Position numbers and translations under genes: made by a program. Source: Bacteroidota bacterium (GTDB lineage: Bacteria; Bacteroidota; Bacteroidia; Cytophagales; Cyclobacteriaceae). Taken from it: DNA of 64,000 nucleotides. A model generated the notes under the pieces. It made no database searches. It saw nothing but the letters and a program-made list of their open reading frames with translations, and had not been told where the DNA came from. Positions 33,706-42,434 of the stretch are shown one piece after another. The stretch is taken from assembly GCA_018266055.1 (NCBI GenBank), contig JAFDYT010000005.1:62001-126000 (forward strand), in the 5' to 3' direction. Every line of letters begins with the position of its first letter. The first letter of the stretch is position 1.

Positions 33706-36387
33706 ATGAGCAAATTTAGTTTTATCCTTTTCTTTCTTTTGGGATGTTTCGCATTGTACGGACAGACAGGCGAAGTGATGGGGCGCCTTGTCGATGCAAA
33801 AACTCATGAGCCGCTGCCCTTTGCTAATGTGTACATCAATAAGACGACTGTTGGAACGGTTACCAATGATTCAGGAAAATTTCTTCTTAAGAAGGTTCCC
33901 TTGGGGCCTGCAGAAATTGTCTTTTCGTTCGTGGGATACACACCAGCGCAACAGCGGATTGTGGTGAAGGAAAAAAATGATTTGAAAATTGTGTCGCTAA
34001 ATCAAGACGTGGAGCAGTTGTCAGAAATAGAAATCAAATCGAGCCGCGACAAGGCTTGGGAAAAACAAGAACGAAAGTTTGAAAAGATATTTTTAGGAAC
34101 AACTTCAAACTGTAAGATCCTCAATCCCTGGGCAATCAATTTTGTTAACGAGAATGGAGTGATCATTGCCACCGCATCGCAACCAATCGAAATCGAAAAC
34201 AAAATCCTTGGCTATCATCTTTATTTTCAATTAAAAAATTTCAGGTATTCTGCATCGGGATATGTGATTGTGGGTAATGTTCTTTTTAAAGAATTAACAA
34301 CCACAGTAGCGACAGAAGCTTTGGCGTGGAAGAAAAATCGCGAACGGGCCTACTATGGCTCAACTAAGCATTTGATGAAATCCATTCTTGATCATCGGAT
34401 CAGTAAAAATGGTTTTTCGCTTTACCGCGAACGAATAAAAGGAAAACTTCGGTCGCACAATTTTACCCTTGAGCTTCAAAACAACCTTGCCGCCTATGAT
34501 ACAAGCGCGATTGTGATGCCCGGTCCCAGTATTCATGAGTATCGCCTTTTGCTTAAAGAAAAAATGGAGGTGCACTACGATGCCGGCTTTTCTGAAAAGA
34601 ACTATTACACCGATATCAACAGCCCGATCAGTTGGATCGAAGTAAGAGGTGGCGCAGTGATTGTCAGTGGCGACGGTACGATTCTTAACCCTACCGATGT
34701 CGCGGTGTCTGGGGAAATGGCTGAAGCCCGCGTTTCAAACATGTTGCCTGCAGACTATAAACCAGGAAGCATTGTTGCCATCGAGGTACCCAAAAATATT
34801 TCAGCTATCCGACTGCAAGAGAAACCTTACCTGCATACTGACAAACCGTACTATTACTGTGGCGATCAGATCTGGTTTAGTGCTTACATGAAATACAGAG
34901 CACCTGCATTGATGGATACGCTCAGCAAAGTGCTTTACGTTGATTTGATGGATAGCGCTAAAGCGGTTCAGCACAGGATTGTAAAGTTGGACAGTGGACG
35001 TGGCGAAGGATCTTTCAATCTTACGAAAAGCATTAAACCCGGCAATTATGTTTTGTGTGCCTATACGCAATGGATGAGAAATTATGGCGTCGATCAATTT
35101 TATTATAAGCCTATCAAAATTCTCAGCGCTGATGAGAAGGTGAATTTACAAGGGGCAGAAATGATCCAAAACAACCAAATGCAGATTGGGTTTGATAAAA
35201 CTGAGTACAAGAAAAGAGATGAAGTGAAGATGACCTTGCGTTTGGACACTACAGAAACTGTGGAGTTTGTCAGAGGAAGTTTTTCTGTGTCGATTACCGA
35301 TGAATCGATAAGTGTGCCGATCAACAACCCGACAATTCAAACTGAGTTGGAAATAGCTGAGCCTTCAAAGGGGATGCTCTCCAAATTTGTGTATCCAATT
35401 GAAAGAGGAATTTCAATTTCGGGGATTTACCAAGATGAGAAAGGAAAAGGCAAGAAGACTAAGCTCACGCTACTGCCCGAAACATTCGAAAGTATTTATC
35501 AGGTGCCTACATTAGTGAACGGTGAATTTGTACTGAGAGACCTTTCCTTTTACGATACCATGCGATTTGGCGTGCAGCCTAAGGAAGGAAAGATCGCTTT
35601 AATTTCTTCTAGTTCTCCGCAGCTTCCAGAAAAATGGCCCACCCTTGAATTGCCTGTGGTGCCGATGACTGAGCCTTATGTTTCTCCTTCCGGCGATACT
35701 ACTGCCTCTATTGTTTTGAAGGAAGTTGTGGTAGAACAAAAGAAAGAGAAAATCAAATACGAGGGTTCTTATGCAGAGCCGGATTTTTACATAAAAGGCG
35801 ACGACATTGAAACCTATCAGAATCTTGCCGCTGCTATCGCCGCAAAGATCCCAGCCTATAAACTAATTTCATGGAGTGGGCACTGGTACCTGATATGGGC
35901 GCGAGGAGAATTTACTCACGGAGAAACACCTTCAGAGCCTGTACTCTATGTCGATCAGGCGCAGGTAATTGAAGGTCCCGCCGGCGACAGGCTGGTGATG
36001 ATTAACCCAGCCATGGTAGATCATATTGAAGTAAAGGGAATGATTGGCTCCAACGTAGGGGCTACTGGCGCCAACGGTTCGATCATGGTGTTTACCAAGC
36101 GATATACCGATCCGGCATTCAAAGGCTTACCTATTTTGAAGGTGAAAGGATTTGACCGACCCCAAGTCTTCGTGTTACCTGATTACAAAACATCTGCTGC
36201 TGCGAAGGAGGATTTGCGTAGTACACTTTACTGGAATCCCAGAGTGAATCTTACTTCTAAGCATCCTTTCAGGGAAATCAATTTTTTTACCTCTGATCGT
36301 GTTGGTGCTTTCCGTGTGGTCGTTGAAGGCCTGACAAGTAACGGCAAGAAGATTCATGCCGAGGCAAGATTGAAGGTGACGGACTAG
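33706..36387 (+). CDS. Carboxypeptidase-regulatory-domain protein with TonB plug-like C-terminus
   Basis: 893 residues with a signal peptide (cleavage after FALYGQ). A CarboxypepD_reg-like domain follows (about 23-100, GRLVDAKTHEPLPFANVYI and FVGYTPAQQ). A long central part (about 110-640) contains HTDKPYYYCGDQIWFSAYMKY, which resembles the macroglobulin MG2 opening seen in many Bacteroidota surface proteins. Near 720-810 is a plug-like stretch (VLYVDQAQVIEG, DHIEVKGMIGSNVGATGANGSIMVF), as in SusC-type receptors but without a beta-barrel. It is likely periplasmic or outer-membrane-associated; partner unknown. It is the only gene in its unit. Confidence 0.8.
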   Translation: MSKFSFILFFLLGCFALYGQTGEVMGRLVDAKTHEPLPFANVYINKTTVGTVTNDSGKFLLKKVPLGPAEIVFSFVGYTPAQQRIVVKEKNDLKIVSLNQDVEQLSEIEIKSSRDKAWEKQERKFEKIFLGTTSNCKILNPWAINFVNENGVIIATASQPIEIENKILGYHLYFQLKNFRYSASGYVIVGNVLFKELTTTVATEALAWKKNRERAYYGSTKHLMKSILDHRISKNGFSLYRERIKGKLRSHNFTLELQNNLAAYDTSAIVMPGPSIHEYRLLLKEKMEVHYDAGFSEKNYYTDINSPISWIEVRGGAVIVSGDGTILNPTDVAVSGEMAEARVSNMLPADYKPGSIVAIEVPKNISAIRLQEKPYLHTDKPYYYCGDQIWFSAYMKYRAPALMDTLSKVLYVDLMDSAKAVQHRIVKLDSGRGEGSFNLTKSIKPGNYVLCAYTQWMRNYGVDQFYYKPIKILSADEKVNLQGAEMIQNNQMQIGFDKTEYKKRDEVKMTLRLDTTETVEFVRGSFSVSITDESISVPINNPTIQTELEIAEPSKGMLSKFVYPIERGISISGIYQDEKGKGKKTKLTLLPETFESIYQVPTLVNGEFVLRDLSFYDTMRFGVQPKEGKIALISSSSPQLPEKWPTLELPVVPMTEPYVSPSGDTTASIVLKEVVVEQKKEKIKYEGSYAEPDFYIKGDDIETYQNLAAAIAAKIPAYKLISWSGHWYLIWARGEFTHGETPSEPVLYVDQAQVIEGPAGDRLVMINPAMVDHIEVKGMIGSNVGATGANGSIMVFTKRYTDPAFKGLPILKVKGFDRPQVFVLPDYKTSAAAKEDLRSTLYWNPRVNLTSKHPFREINFFTSDRVGAFRVVVEGLTSNGKKIHAEARLKVTD

Positions 36388-36409
36388 CAAGATTCAGCTT
36401 AATTTTTAC

Positions 36410-37573
36410 TTAAGCATTATCCGTCCAACTCATAGGATAATTTTTGTCGAGGTAAGGAATAGCCTCTTCCGTGAGGTGAAGCGGATGAAATGTATCGATC
36501 ATCACGGCGAGTTCGTGCGTCTCTTTGGCACCGATACTTTTTTCAACCGTGCCCGGATGTGGGCCGTGAGGCAAACCGCCGGGGTGGAGCGTAAACGATC
36601 CTCGCTCAATTCCCCGCCGACTCATGAAATTGCCTTCGGCGTAATACAACACTTCATCGCTGTCGATATTGCTATGATTGTAGGGCGCAGGGATTGCCAA
36701 CGGATGATAATCAAATAAGCGTGGTACAAAAGAACAGATCACAAAATTGTGCGCCTGAAACGTTTGATGCACTGGCGGAGGCTGATGGATGCGACCGGTG
36801 ATTGGCTCAAAGTCGTGGATGGAGAAGGCGTATGGCCATAAAAAACCATCCCAGCCAATTAGATCCAGTGGACTAAAGTCGTACACATACTGGTGCAGAA
36901 ATCCCTGCTTCTTTATTTTTACTAAAAATTCTCCGCGAGTTGTGTCGGTGATGAGCTCATGCGGTGCGCGAATGTCACGTTCGCAATAAGGAGAATGTTC
37001 AAGCAATTGGCCAAGCTGACTGCGGTATCGTTTCACTGTCTCTACCGGTGAATTGGATTCGATGATTAATAAACGCAGCGGTCCTTCTTCAAATTCCAGT
37101 TTGTAAATTACTGTGCGCGGTATCACGATATAATCGCCCTGGCGGATGTCGAGTCTGCCAAATGGCGATGTTAAGGTTCCCTTTCCGTCGTGAACAAAGA
37201 TAACTTCATCGCCTTCAGCGTTTTTATAAAAATAGTCCATCGTTCTCTTGCGCGGTGAGCAAAGAGAAAGCGCACAATCGTTATTGACAAGCAAAGTCTT
37301 TCGCGCACTTAAATAATCCTCTCCTGTTTCGCCTACTTTAGACGTATTGAGGTGTGTCTGAAGTAACTTATACTCAGCGATTCGGCGCGTAGCATATTTC
37401 GTAGGCTCTAGAACTTTTTTGATCCGCGTGGGCGGATGAATGTGATACAGATTAGAATAAATCCCTGAAAATCCTTCCGAGCTCACCAACTCTTCGTGAT
37501 AGAGACTTCCGTCAGGTTGACGAAATTGGGTGTGCCTCTTGTGAGGTATGTTTCCTAATTTGTGGTAATACAT
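36410..37573 (-). CDS. hmgA: Homogentisate 1,2-dioxygenase
   Basis: An Fe(II) dioxygenase that opens homogentisate to maleylacetoacetate in tyrosine and phenylalanine breakdown. 387 residues, shorter than the roughly 440-residue animal and proteobacterial enzymes but in line with Bacteroidota forms. The metal-site region runs through DEVLYYAEGNFMSRRG and LHPGGLPHGPHPG near the C-terminus, and FLWPYAFSIHDFEP is also typical. Maleylacetoacetate isomerase, fumarylacetoacetase and 4-hydroxyphenylpyruvate dioxygenase are not in the window. Confidence 0.93.
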   Translation of the reverse strand: MYYHKLGNIPHKRHTQFRQPDGSLYHEELVSSEGFSGIYSNLYHIHPPTRIKKVLEPTKYATRRIAEYKLLQTHLNTSKVGETGEDYLSARKTLLVNNDCALSLCSPRKRTMDYFYKNAEGDEVIFVHDGKGTLTSPFGRLDIRQGDYIVIPRTVIYKLEFEEGPLRLLIIESNSPVETVKRYRSQLGQLLEHSPYCERDIRAPHELITDTTRGEFLVKIKKQGFLHQYVYDFSPLDLIGWDGFLWPYAFSIHDFEPITGRIHQPPPVHQTFQAHNFVICSFVPRLFDYHPLAIPAPYNHSNIDSDEVLYYAEGNFMSRRGIERGSFTLHPGGLPHGPHPGTVEKSIGAKETHELAVMIDTFHPLHLTEEAIPYLDKNYPMSWTDNA

Positions 37574-37593
37574 GTTATTAAAATTACAAAAAG

Positions 37594-37992
37594 TTAGGGA
37601 TCTGATTTCCTAATTTTATAAAACGGTCCGTTGGCAATCAGTCCTATCAACGCCAATACCATTTCAAGCGCACTCAAAATCAAAACATTTGGTCTATGTT
37701 CGTTAACAAATGCGAATTGGTCGGGATAGTCTCGGTTGTACTTTAATTTGATTTTTTGATCTTGATTGAATAAAGCGCAATCTCTGCTCGAAATTTTTTG
37801 GGTATAATTCCCATCTTCAAACACAAAGGTCATTTCGCCCAGAGGGCAATTAAGATGAGTAATCCTTACCTCCACAATTTCTCCTTGATCAATGATTATT
37901 TTCGTTCTCCATTCGTTTCGAAAGCTAACATAACCGTAACCGCCTAAGCCTAACAGAACAACCAGGTAAAGAAAGTAAAGGATCGCTTTCAT
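37594..37992 (-). CDS. Small two-pass membrane protein of unknown function
   Basis: 132 residues with an N-terminal transmembrane helix (about 3-22) and a second near 105-122. The loop between (about 25-100) has two cysteines (NCPLGEMTF and SRDCALF) and is probably extracytoplasmic. The fold recalls DUF3592-like proteins, but I cannot assign it. It lies 20 bases upstream of hmgA on the same strand and may be co-transcribed. Confidence 0.7.
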   Translation of the reverse strand: MKAILYFLYLVVLLGLGGYGYVSFRNEWRTKIIIDQGEIVEVRITHLNCPLGEMTFVFEDGNYTQKISSRDCALFNQDQKIKLKYNRDYPDQFAFVNEHRPNVLILSALEMVLALIGLIANGPFYKIRKSDP

Positions 37993-38197
37993 ACTGATTT
38001 AATATTCTTGCTTGTTAACATTGCTTCCTGCGAATTCGGCATTAACTGCAATGTTAAATTTGTATAAAGAATTCACAAAATTCAATTTTTTAGATTCAAC
38101 AAAGACCATATATTGCCGCTTCCTTTTTGCGCATGGACAATACCCAATTTATCCAAAAGAAAAGATCAACCTTATATCGTATCCTCTTTATAATCTA

Positions 38198-39673
38198 ATG
38201 AGTTTCACGAACCCTAAGTCGCAAGAAGATATATTCAACGAAAGTGAACAGCGCTACCGCACCCTGTTAGAGCATTTGCCCTTGGGAATTTCTATTCTAA
38301 GTGAAGGAAAAGTTGTTTTTAGTAACATTTCCGGAGCAGTGATGCTTGGCGCATCCAGCCCAGACGAAATCGTAGGTACGGAGTTTATCAAATTTGTGCA
38401 TCCCGCTTTTCGCGAAATATGTCAGGCACGGGTGGCCAGGGTGATGAGCGGCGAATCAGTTCCTACCATGGAGCAGAAATACATTCGGCTGGATGGAAAA
38501 GTAATTGATGTAGAGGTGTCGTCCTTCCCTTTTCTTTATCAAGATAAAAATGCGGTGCAGGTGATTGTCAAAGACATTACCGCACAAAAGGAAAGCCTCT
38601 TGGCCGTGAAGCGATCAGAGACGCTGTTTTCTCAATTGTTTCATGTTTCACCCATGGCCATTGTACTTCTGGACAGCGAAGGCAACGTCACGCATGTTAA
38701 TCCCGGCTTTGAAAAGCTTTTTGGATATTCATACGATGAACTTAGGGGAAGGGAACTCAATCAAACTATTGTTCCCAATGGCTTGGAGTCGGAAGGCAAT
38801 GACCTCAATACCCTCATCTCGTCGCAGCAGGTTATCCGCATCGAAACCAAGCGTCAGCACAAAAATGGCTCGATGCTTTCGGTAATTATCTATGGACTGC
38901 CTGTGCACCTTGAAGATAAAACCTTAGGCATTTTCGGAGTGTACGTGGACATCACCGAACAGAAAAAAATTGAAGAAGAATTAAAAGTACGCAATACTGA
39001 GCTGGATAATTTTGTGTATAAAGTTTCGCACGACCTGCGTGCGCCTTTGTCATCCGTGCTTGGACTTGTAAATCTGGCGAATCACCCGGAGAATGATGAC
39101 AACCTGAAACTATATCTAAATGTGATCGGGCAGAAGGTGAGTCAATTGGATCATTTCATCACCGATGTGCTGAGCCACTCCAAGAACTTAAAGCTGGAAA
39201 TTAAAATTGAACCCATCGATTTTGAAAGTTTGATCAACCAAACTTTTATCGATTTAAATTATTTGAAAGGAGCTGAGCAAATCAATCGCTCGGTTGTAAT
39301 CGAAGGAGTCACTTTTTACAGTGACCCGTGGCGCATTGCTGAGATTTTCCGCAATCTGGTTTCAAACGCCATCAAGTATCGAAATTTCAAACGCTCTGAT
39401 TCAGAAATTAGCTTGCGCATTGAGATTAAAGAAGACAAGGCCTCCATTGTGTTCAGCGATAACGGCATCGGTATTGAGTCGTCGAACATGGAAAAAATAT
39501 TCAATATGTTTTATCGCGCCAGCGAGCAGTCGGATGGATCAGGTCTTGGCTTGTACATTGTGAAAAATGCCATCGACAAATTGGGAGGTCAGGTGCAGGT
39601 GTCAAGTACGCTGGGCGAAGGCACAACATTTATTATCAACCTGCCCAACCGCGTGCCGGTCACGGTAGAATAA
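38198..39673 (+). CDS. PAS-domain sensor histidine kinase
   Basis: From the ATG at 38198 (MSFTNPKSQED) the protein is 491 residues: two PAS domains (about 15-135 and 140-255), a HisKA dimerisation domain with the phospho-accepting His in KVSHDLRAPLSSVLG, and a HATPase domain with DNGIGIE and SGLGLYIVKNA. There is no membrane segment, so it is a cytosolic sensor. An upstream in-frame extension to 38012 looks non-coding in composition. No response regulator adjoins it. The next gene starts 11 bases downstream and is probably co-transcribed. Confidence 0.9.
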   Translation: MSFTNPKSQEDIFNESEQRYRTLLEHLPLGISILSEGKVVFSNISGAVMLGASSPDEIVGTEFIKFVHPAFREICQARVARVMSGESVPTMEQKYIRLDGKVIDVEVSSFPFLYQDKNAVQVIVKDITAQKESLLAVKRSETLFSQLFHVSPMAIVLLDSEGNVTHVNPGFEKLFGYSYDELRGRELNQTIVPNGLESEGNDLNTLISSQQVIRIETKRQHKNGSMLSVIIYGLPVHLEDKTLGIFGVYVDITEQKKIEEELKVRNTELDNFVYKVSHDLRAPLSSVLGLVNLANHPENDDNLKLYLNVIGQKVSQLDHFITDVLSHSKNLKLEIKIEPIDFESLINQTFIDLNYLKGAEQINRSVVIEGVTFYSDPWRIAEIFRNLVSNAIKYRNFKRSDSEISLRIEIKEDKASIVFSDNGIGIESSNMEKIFNMFYRASEQSDGSGLGLYIVKNAIDKLGGQVQVSSTLGEGTTFIINLPNRVPVTVE

Positions 39674-39684
39674 AATCCAGTGAC

Positions 39685-40851
39685 ATGAAACTAAGGGAAG
39701 TGATCAGCGAAAGCGACAAAAAGGAATTCCTGCATTTACCGTTGCAGTTGTATAAAAATTCTCCTCAGTGGATCAGGCCGCTTGACAAAGACGTTGAATT
39801 GGTTTTTGATACTGAAAAAAATAAATCTTTTCGCACGGGTGAGTGCATTCGGTGGATTTTGCTGAATGATGAAGGAAAAACGATTGGAAGGATTGCTGCC
39901 TTTTACGACAACAAAATCACAAATAAAGGAAACGATCAGCCTACAGGTTCATTTGGTTTCTTTGAATGCATCCAGGATCAGGCGGCAGCTTTTTTACTTT
40001 TTGATCAGTGCCGTCAATGGCTTCAGACTAAAGGAATGGAGGCCATGGATGGCCCTGTCAACTTCGGGAGCCGTGACCGCTGGTGGGGTTTGCTGATTGA
40101 AGGTTATGACCTTCAACCCAATTATCAATGCAACTACAACCCACCGTATTACAAAGACTTTTTTGAGGCGTACGGATTTCAGGTTTATTTTTATCAGTTG
40201 ACTTTCGGTAGAAAGATTGATGGTCCGCTCGACGAAAAACTTTACGAAAAAGCAAAACTGATCGCGAAGGATCCGGCGTACCGTTTTGAATATTTACGAA
40301 AAAAAGACTGGAATACGCTGGCTGATAAAATCAGGCAAGTGTACAATAAAGCATGGGCGAATCGCGGTGAGATTCCTGAACTTACTGATCAACAAGCAAA
40401 GCTGATCGTAAAGCAGATGAAGCCCATCATGGATGAAAAACTGATTTGGTTTGGCTACTATGAAAACGAACCCATTGCGTTCTTTCTTTCTCTGCCTGAA
40501 GTGAATCAGATATTTAAATTTTTGAATGGCCGATTTGATTTGTTGGCCAAGCTAAAATTTGTATGGCACTCGTGGCGTAAAACCAGTAAAAAAGCATTTG
40601 GCGTTTTGTTTGGCGTGGTGCCTGGCCATCAGGGTAAAGGTGTGGACGGTGCCATCATCGAAGCATTTCGGGTGTTGCACCAGAATGAATACTTACGCTA
40701 CACCGAGTATGAGATGAACTGGATTGGAGATTTTAACAGCAAGATGATCCGCGTATGCGAGCAGATCAATGCAGTAGTAGTAAAACGTCACGCTACCTAC
40801 CGCAAATTGTTTGACGAATCCAAGCCCTTCAAGCGGTATCCAATACGGTAA
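39685..40851 (+). CDS. GNAT/Fem-like acyltransferase of unknown substrate (YghO-like)
   Basis: 388 residues. A GNAT-like acetyl-CoA binding motif GHQGKGVDGAIIEAF is near 310-325, and the N-terminal half has TGECIRWILLNDEGKTIGRIAAFYD, a second GNAT-like sheet. Two GNAT-like lobes and about 390 residues are also the layout of Fem-type peptidoglycan amino acid transferases, though family members are usually labelled GNAT or YghO-like. It follows the histidine kinase by 11 bases and ends 6 bases from the convergent GCS2-type ligase. Substrate unknown. Confidence 0.75.
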   Translation: MKLREVISESDKKEFLHLPLQLYKNSPQWIRPLDKDVELVFDTEKNKSFRTGECIRWILLNDEGKTIGRIAAFYDNKITNKGNDQPTGSFGFFECIQDQAAAFLLFDQCRQWLQTKGMEAMDGPVNFGSRDRWWGLLIEGYDLQPNYQCNYNPPYYKDFFEAYGFQVYFYQLTFGRKIDGPLDEKLYEKAKLIAKDPAYRFEYLRKKDWNTLADKIRQVYNKAWANRGEIPELTDQQAKLIVKQMKPIMDEKLIWFGYYENEPIAFFLSLPEVNQIFKFLNGRFDLLAKLKFVWHSWRKTSKKAFGVLFGVVPGHQGKGVDGAIIEAFRVLHQNEYLRYTEYEMNWIGDFNSKMIRVCEQINAVVVKRHATYRKLFDESKPFKRYPIR

Positions 40852-40857
40852 TAGAAA

Positions 40858-41955
40858 TTACACACCTACCAGCGTCTGCTCGGTGATGTAATCCACTACA
40901 CGCTCCAGACTTTTAGTTTGCTCATACACTTTCAGCTGGCGGTCGGCGCCGGTGCCGTGTTCTAAGATTTTCCGTACGTCGTTAATGGCTTGTCGGCTTC
41001 CGAGTTCGTCTACCACATCGTCTACGAAATCAATTAATTCCATAAGCAGTGCGCGCGTATCTACCTGCTGCTGCTTTCCAAAGTCGATCAACTTGCCATC
41101 AATGCCGTAGCGCGAAGCGCGCCATTTGTTTTCGTTGATGAGTGCGCGGTTGTACATAATGAAACTCATGTTTTGCATGCGCAGTTTGTAGAGTTTGGCA
41201 ACCAATGCTTGAAAGAGCGCTGCGATGGCAATGGTTTCTTCCACACGCAAGGGCACATCACAAATTCGAAACTCAATCGTGTCGAAGAAGGGATGAACGC
41301 GTACGTCCCACCAGATTTTTTTTGCGTTATCGATGCAACTGGTTTTGATCAGCAGGTTGATGTAGTTTTTATAATCATCCCAGTCGTTGAAGTATTCAGG
41401 AATTCCCGTGCGGGGAAATTTATCAAACACTTTCGTGCGAAATGATTTGAATCCGGTATTGCGCCCTTCCCAGAAAGGTGAGTTTGCCGATAGCGCATAG
41501 ACGTGCGGCAAAAAGTAGCGCACGGTATTCATGATGTGAATGGCCATGTTTTTGTCGGCAATGCCCACATGCACGTGCAATCCAAAAATCAGGTTTGAAC
41601 GAGCGGCTTCCTGCATTTCGTTAACGATCTCGTCGTAGCGCGGATTGGGGGTGATGAGTTGCGTGCTCCAATGCGAAATGGGGTGAGTGCCGGCCGCACC
41701 AATTTTTAGGTTAAGGCTGGCGGCCACTTCAGCCACATATTTGCGTAGCCGCGAGATATCATGGCGGGCTTCTTCTACATTGTTGCAGATGCCCGTTCCC
41801 ACTTCCACAACGGCCTGGTGCATTTCGGCTTTGACGTGGTCTTTCAATACCTGCGACGCGATCTCTACAATTTTCTGGTCGTGCGATTTTAGTTCGCGCG
41901 TCACCGGGTCGATCACCATGTATTCTTCTTCAACTCCGAGCGTAAATTTTTCCAT
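40858..41955 (-). CDS. Carboxylate-amine ligase, GCS2 family (YbdK-like)
   Basis: 365 residues from MEKFTLGVEEEYMVID at 41955. The opening GVEEEYM supplies the metal-binding glutamates of the glutamate-cysteine ligase 2 fold. FGLHVHVGI, LSANSPFWEG and VHPFFDTIEFRICDVP are also family landmarks. The E. coli relative YbdK has weak glutamate-cysteine ligase activity, but many members ligate other carboxylates and amines. Upstream on the same strand are a GxxExxY gene, an ATP-grasp ligase and an esterase, so it probably belongs to a metabolite-building operon. The longer frame to 42003 reaches into a repeat and is not used. Confidence 0.9.
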   Translation of the reverse strand: MEKFTLGVEEEYMVIDPVTRELKSHDQKIVEIASQVLKDHVKAEMHQAVVEVGTGICNNVEEARHDISRLRKYVAEVAASLNLKIGAAGTHPISHWSTQLITPNPRYDEIVNEMQEAARSNLIFGLHVHVGIADKNMAIHIMNTVRYFLPHVYALSANSPFWEGRNTGFKSFRTKVFDKFPRTGIPEYFNDWDDYKNYINLLIKTSCIDNAKKIWWDVRVHPFFDTIEFRICDVPLRVEETIAIAALFQALVAKLYKLRMQNMSFIMYNRALINENKWRASRYGIDGKLIDFGKQQQVDTRALLMELIDFVDDVVDELGSRQAINDVRKILEHGTGADRQLKVYEQTKSLERVVDYITEQTLVGV

Positions 41956-41990
41956 AGTTCGCTTTTCTCTAAAAGTCCTTTTGTCGGTCA

Positions 41991-42013
41991 AGCAAAGGCG
42001 CAAGGACGCAAGG
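41991..42013 (+). repeat. Left inverted repeat flanking the GxxExxY gene
   Basis: The segment contains GCAAAGGCGCAAGGACGCAA reading toward the GxxExxY gene. Its first 12 bases (GCAAAGGCGCAA) recur exactly, inverted, in the right copy at 42405-42430, and about 18 of 22 bases match overall. It lies between the GCS2 start (41955) and the GxxExxY stop (42021). Confidence 0.7.
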
Positions 42014-42020
42014 TTAAGGT

Positions 42021-42398
42021 TTACAAATTATTTACTATTCGTTGAATTCCATTCTTGATTAGAGCTTCATTGAAATTTACAAGGAGCCCAAGTTTCAGTC
42101 CAGTCAATCGCAAGTATGTTAGTAGTTGCTTTTGGTGAACTGGCAAAACAGTTTCTATTGATTTAATTTCAAGAATCACTTTGTTTTCCACTACAATGTC
42201 GGCCCTAAACCCAATCTCCATTTTCATTTCCCTAAAATATACAGGAATCTCTTTTTGACGTTCTATCGGTACTTCATTCTTACGAAACAGATAAAATAAG
42301 CATTCTTCGTAAACCGATTCAAAAAGGCCTGGCCCCAATTCCTTGTGCACCTGATAACAGCAATCAACGGCAATTTTGGAAATTTCATTTTCCGTCAT
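42021..42398 (-). CDS. GxxExxY family PD-(D/E)xK protein
   Basis: From Met13 of the open frame (42398, MTENEISK) it is 125 residues. The name-giving motif is GLFESVY (G24, E27, Y30) and a PD-(D/E)xK nuclease-like core follows: D67 in FRADIVV, then E77-I-K79 in LEIKS. The family is common in Bacteroidota, Planctomycetes and Verrucomicrobia and its function is unknown. The frame could start at 42434, but those extra residues (MHAKAQKRKKC) are encoded by the flanking inverted repeat. The gene plus repeats looks inserted between two ligase genes of one operon. Confidence 0.88.
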   Translation of the reverse strand: MTENEISKIAVDCCYQVHKELGPGLFESVYEECLFYLFRKNEVPIERQKEIPVYFREMKMEIGFRADIVVENKVILEIKSIETVLPVHQKQLLTYLRLTGLKLGLLVNFNEALIKNGIQRIVNNL

Positions 42399-42404
42399 CC
42401 GACA

Positions 42405-42430
42405 CTTTTTGCGTTTTTGCGCCTTTGCGT
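42405..42430 (-). repeat. Right inverted repeat flanking the GxxExxY gene
   Basis: Read on the minus strand this begins ACGCAAAGGCGCAAAAACGC, an inverted copy of the repeat at 41991-42013 with two GG-to-AA differences. It ends about 4 bases from the stop of the ATP-grasp gene (42435) and covers the apparent N-terminal extension of the GxxExxY frame. Confidence 0.7.
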
Positions 42431-42434
42431 GCAA

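Noticed and set aside
36397-36415. GCTTAA/TTAAGC hairpin as a terminator between convergent genes
   Set aside because: The stem is A/T-rich and lacks a T-run after it, and it overlaps the end of hmgA.
38012-38197. N-terminal extension of the histidine kinase frame
   Set aside because: No PAS or signal features; the composition looks intergenic, and the ATG at 38198 precedes a normal PAS start.
42399-42434. Upstream extension of the GxxExxY ORF (MHAKAQKRKKC)
   Set aside because: It is encoded by the right inverted repeat and is out of line with the family N-terminus; the start at 42398 is used.
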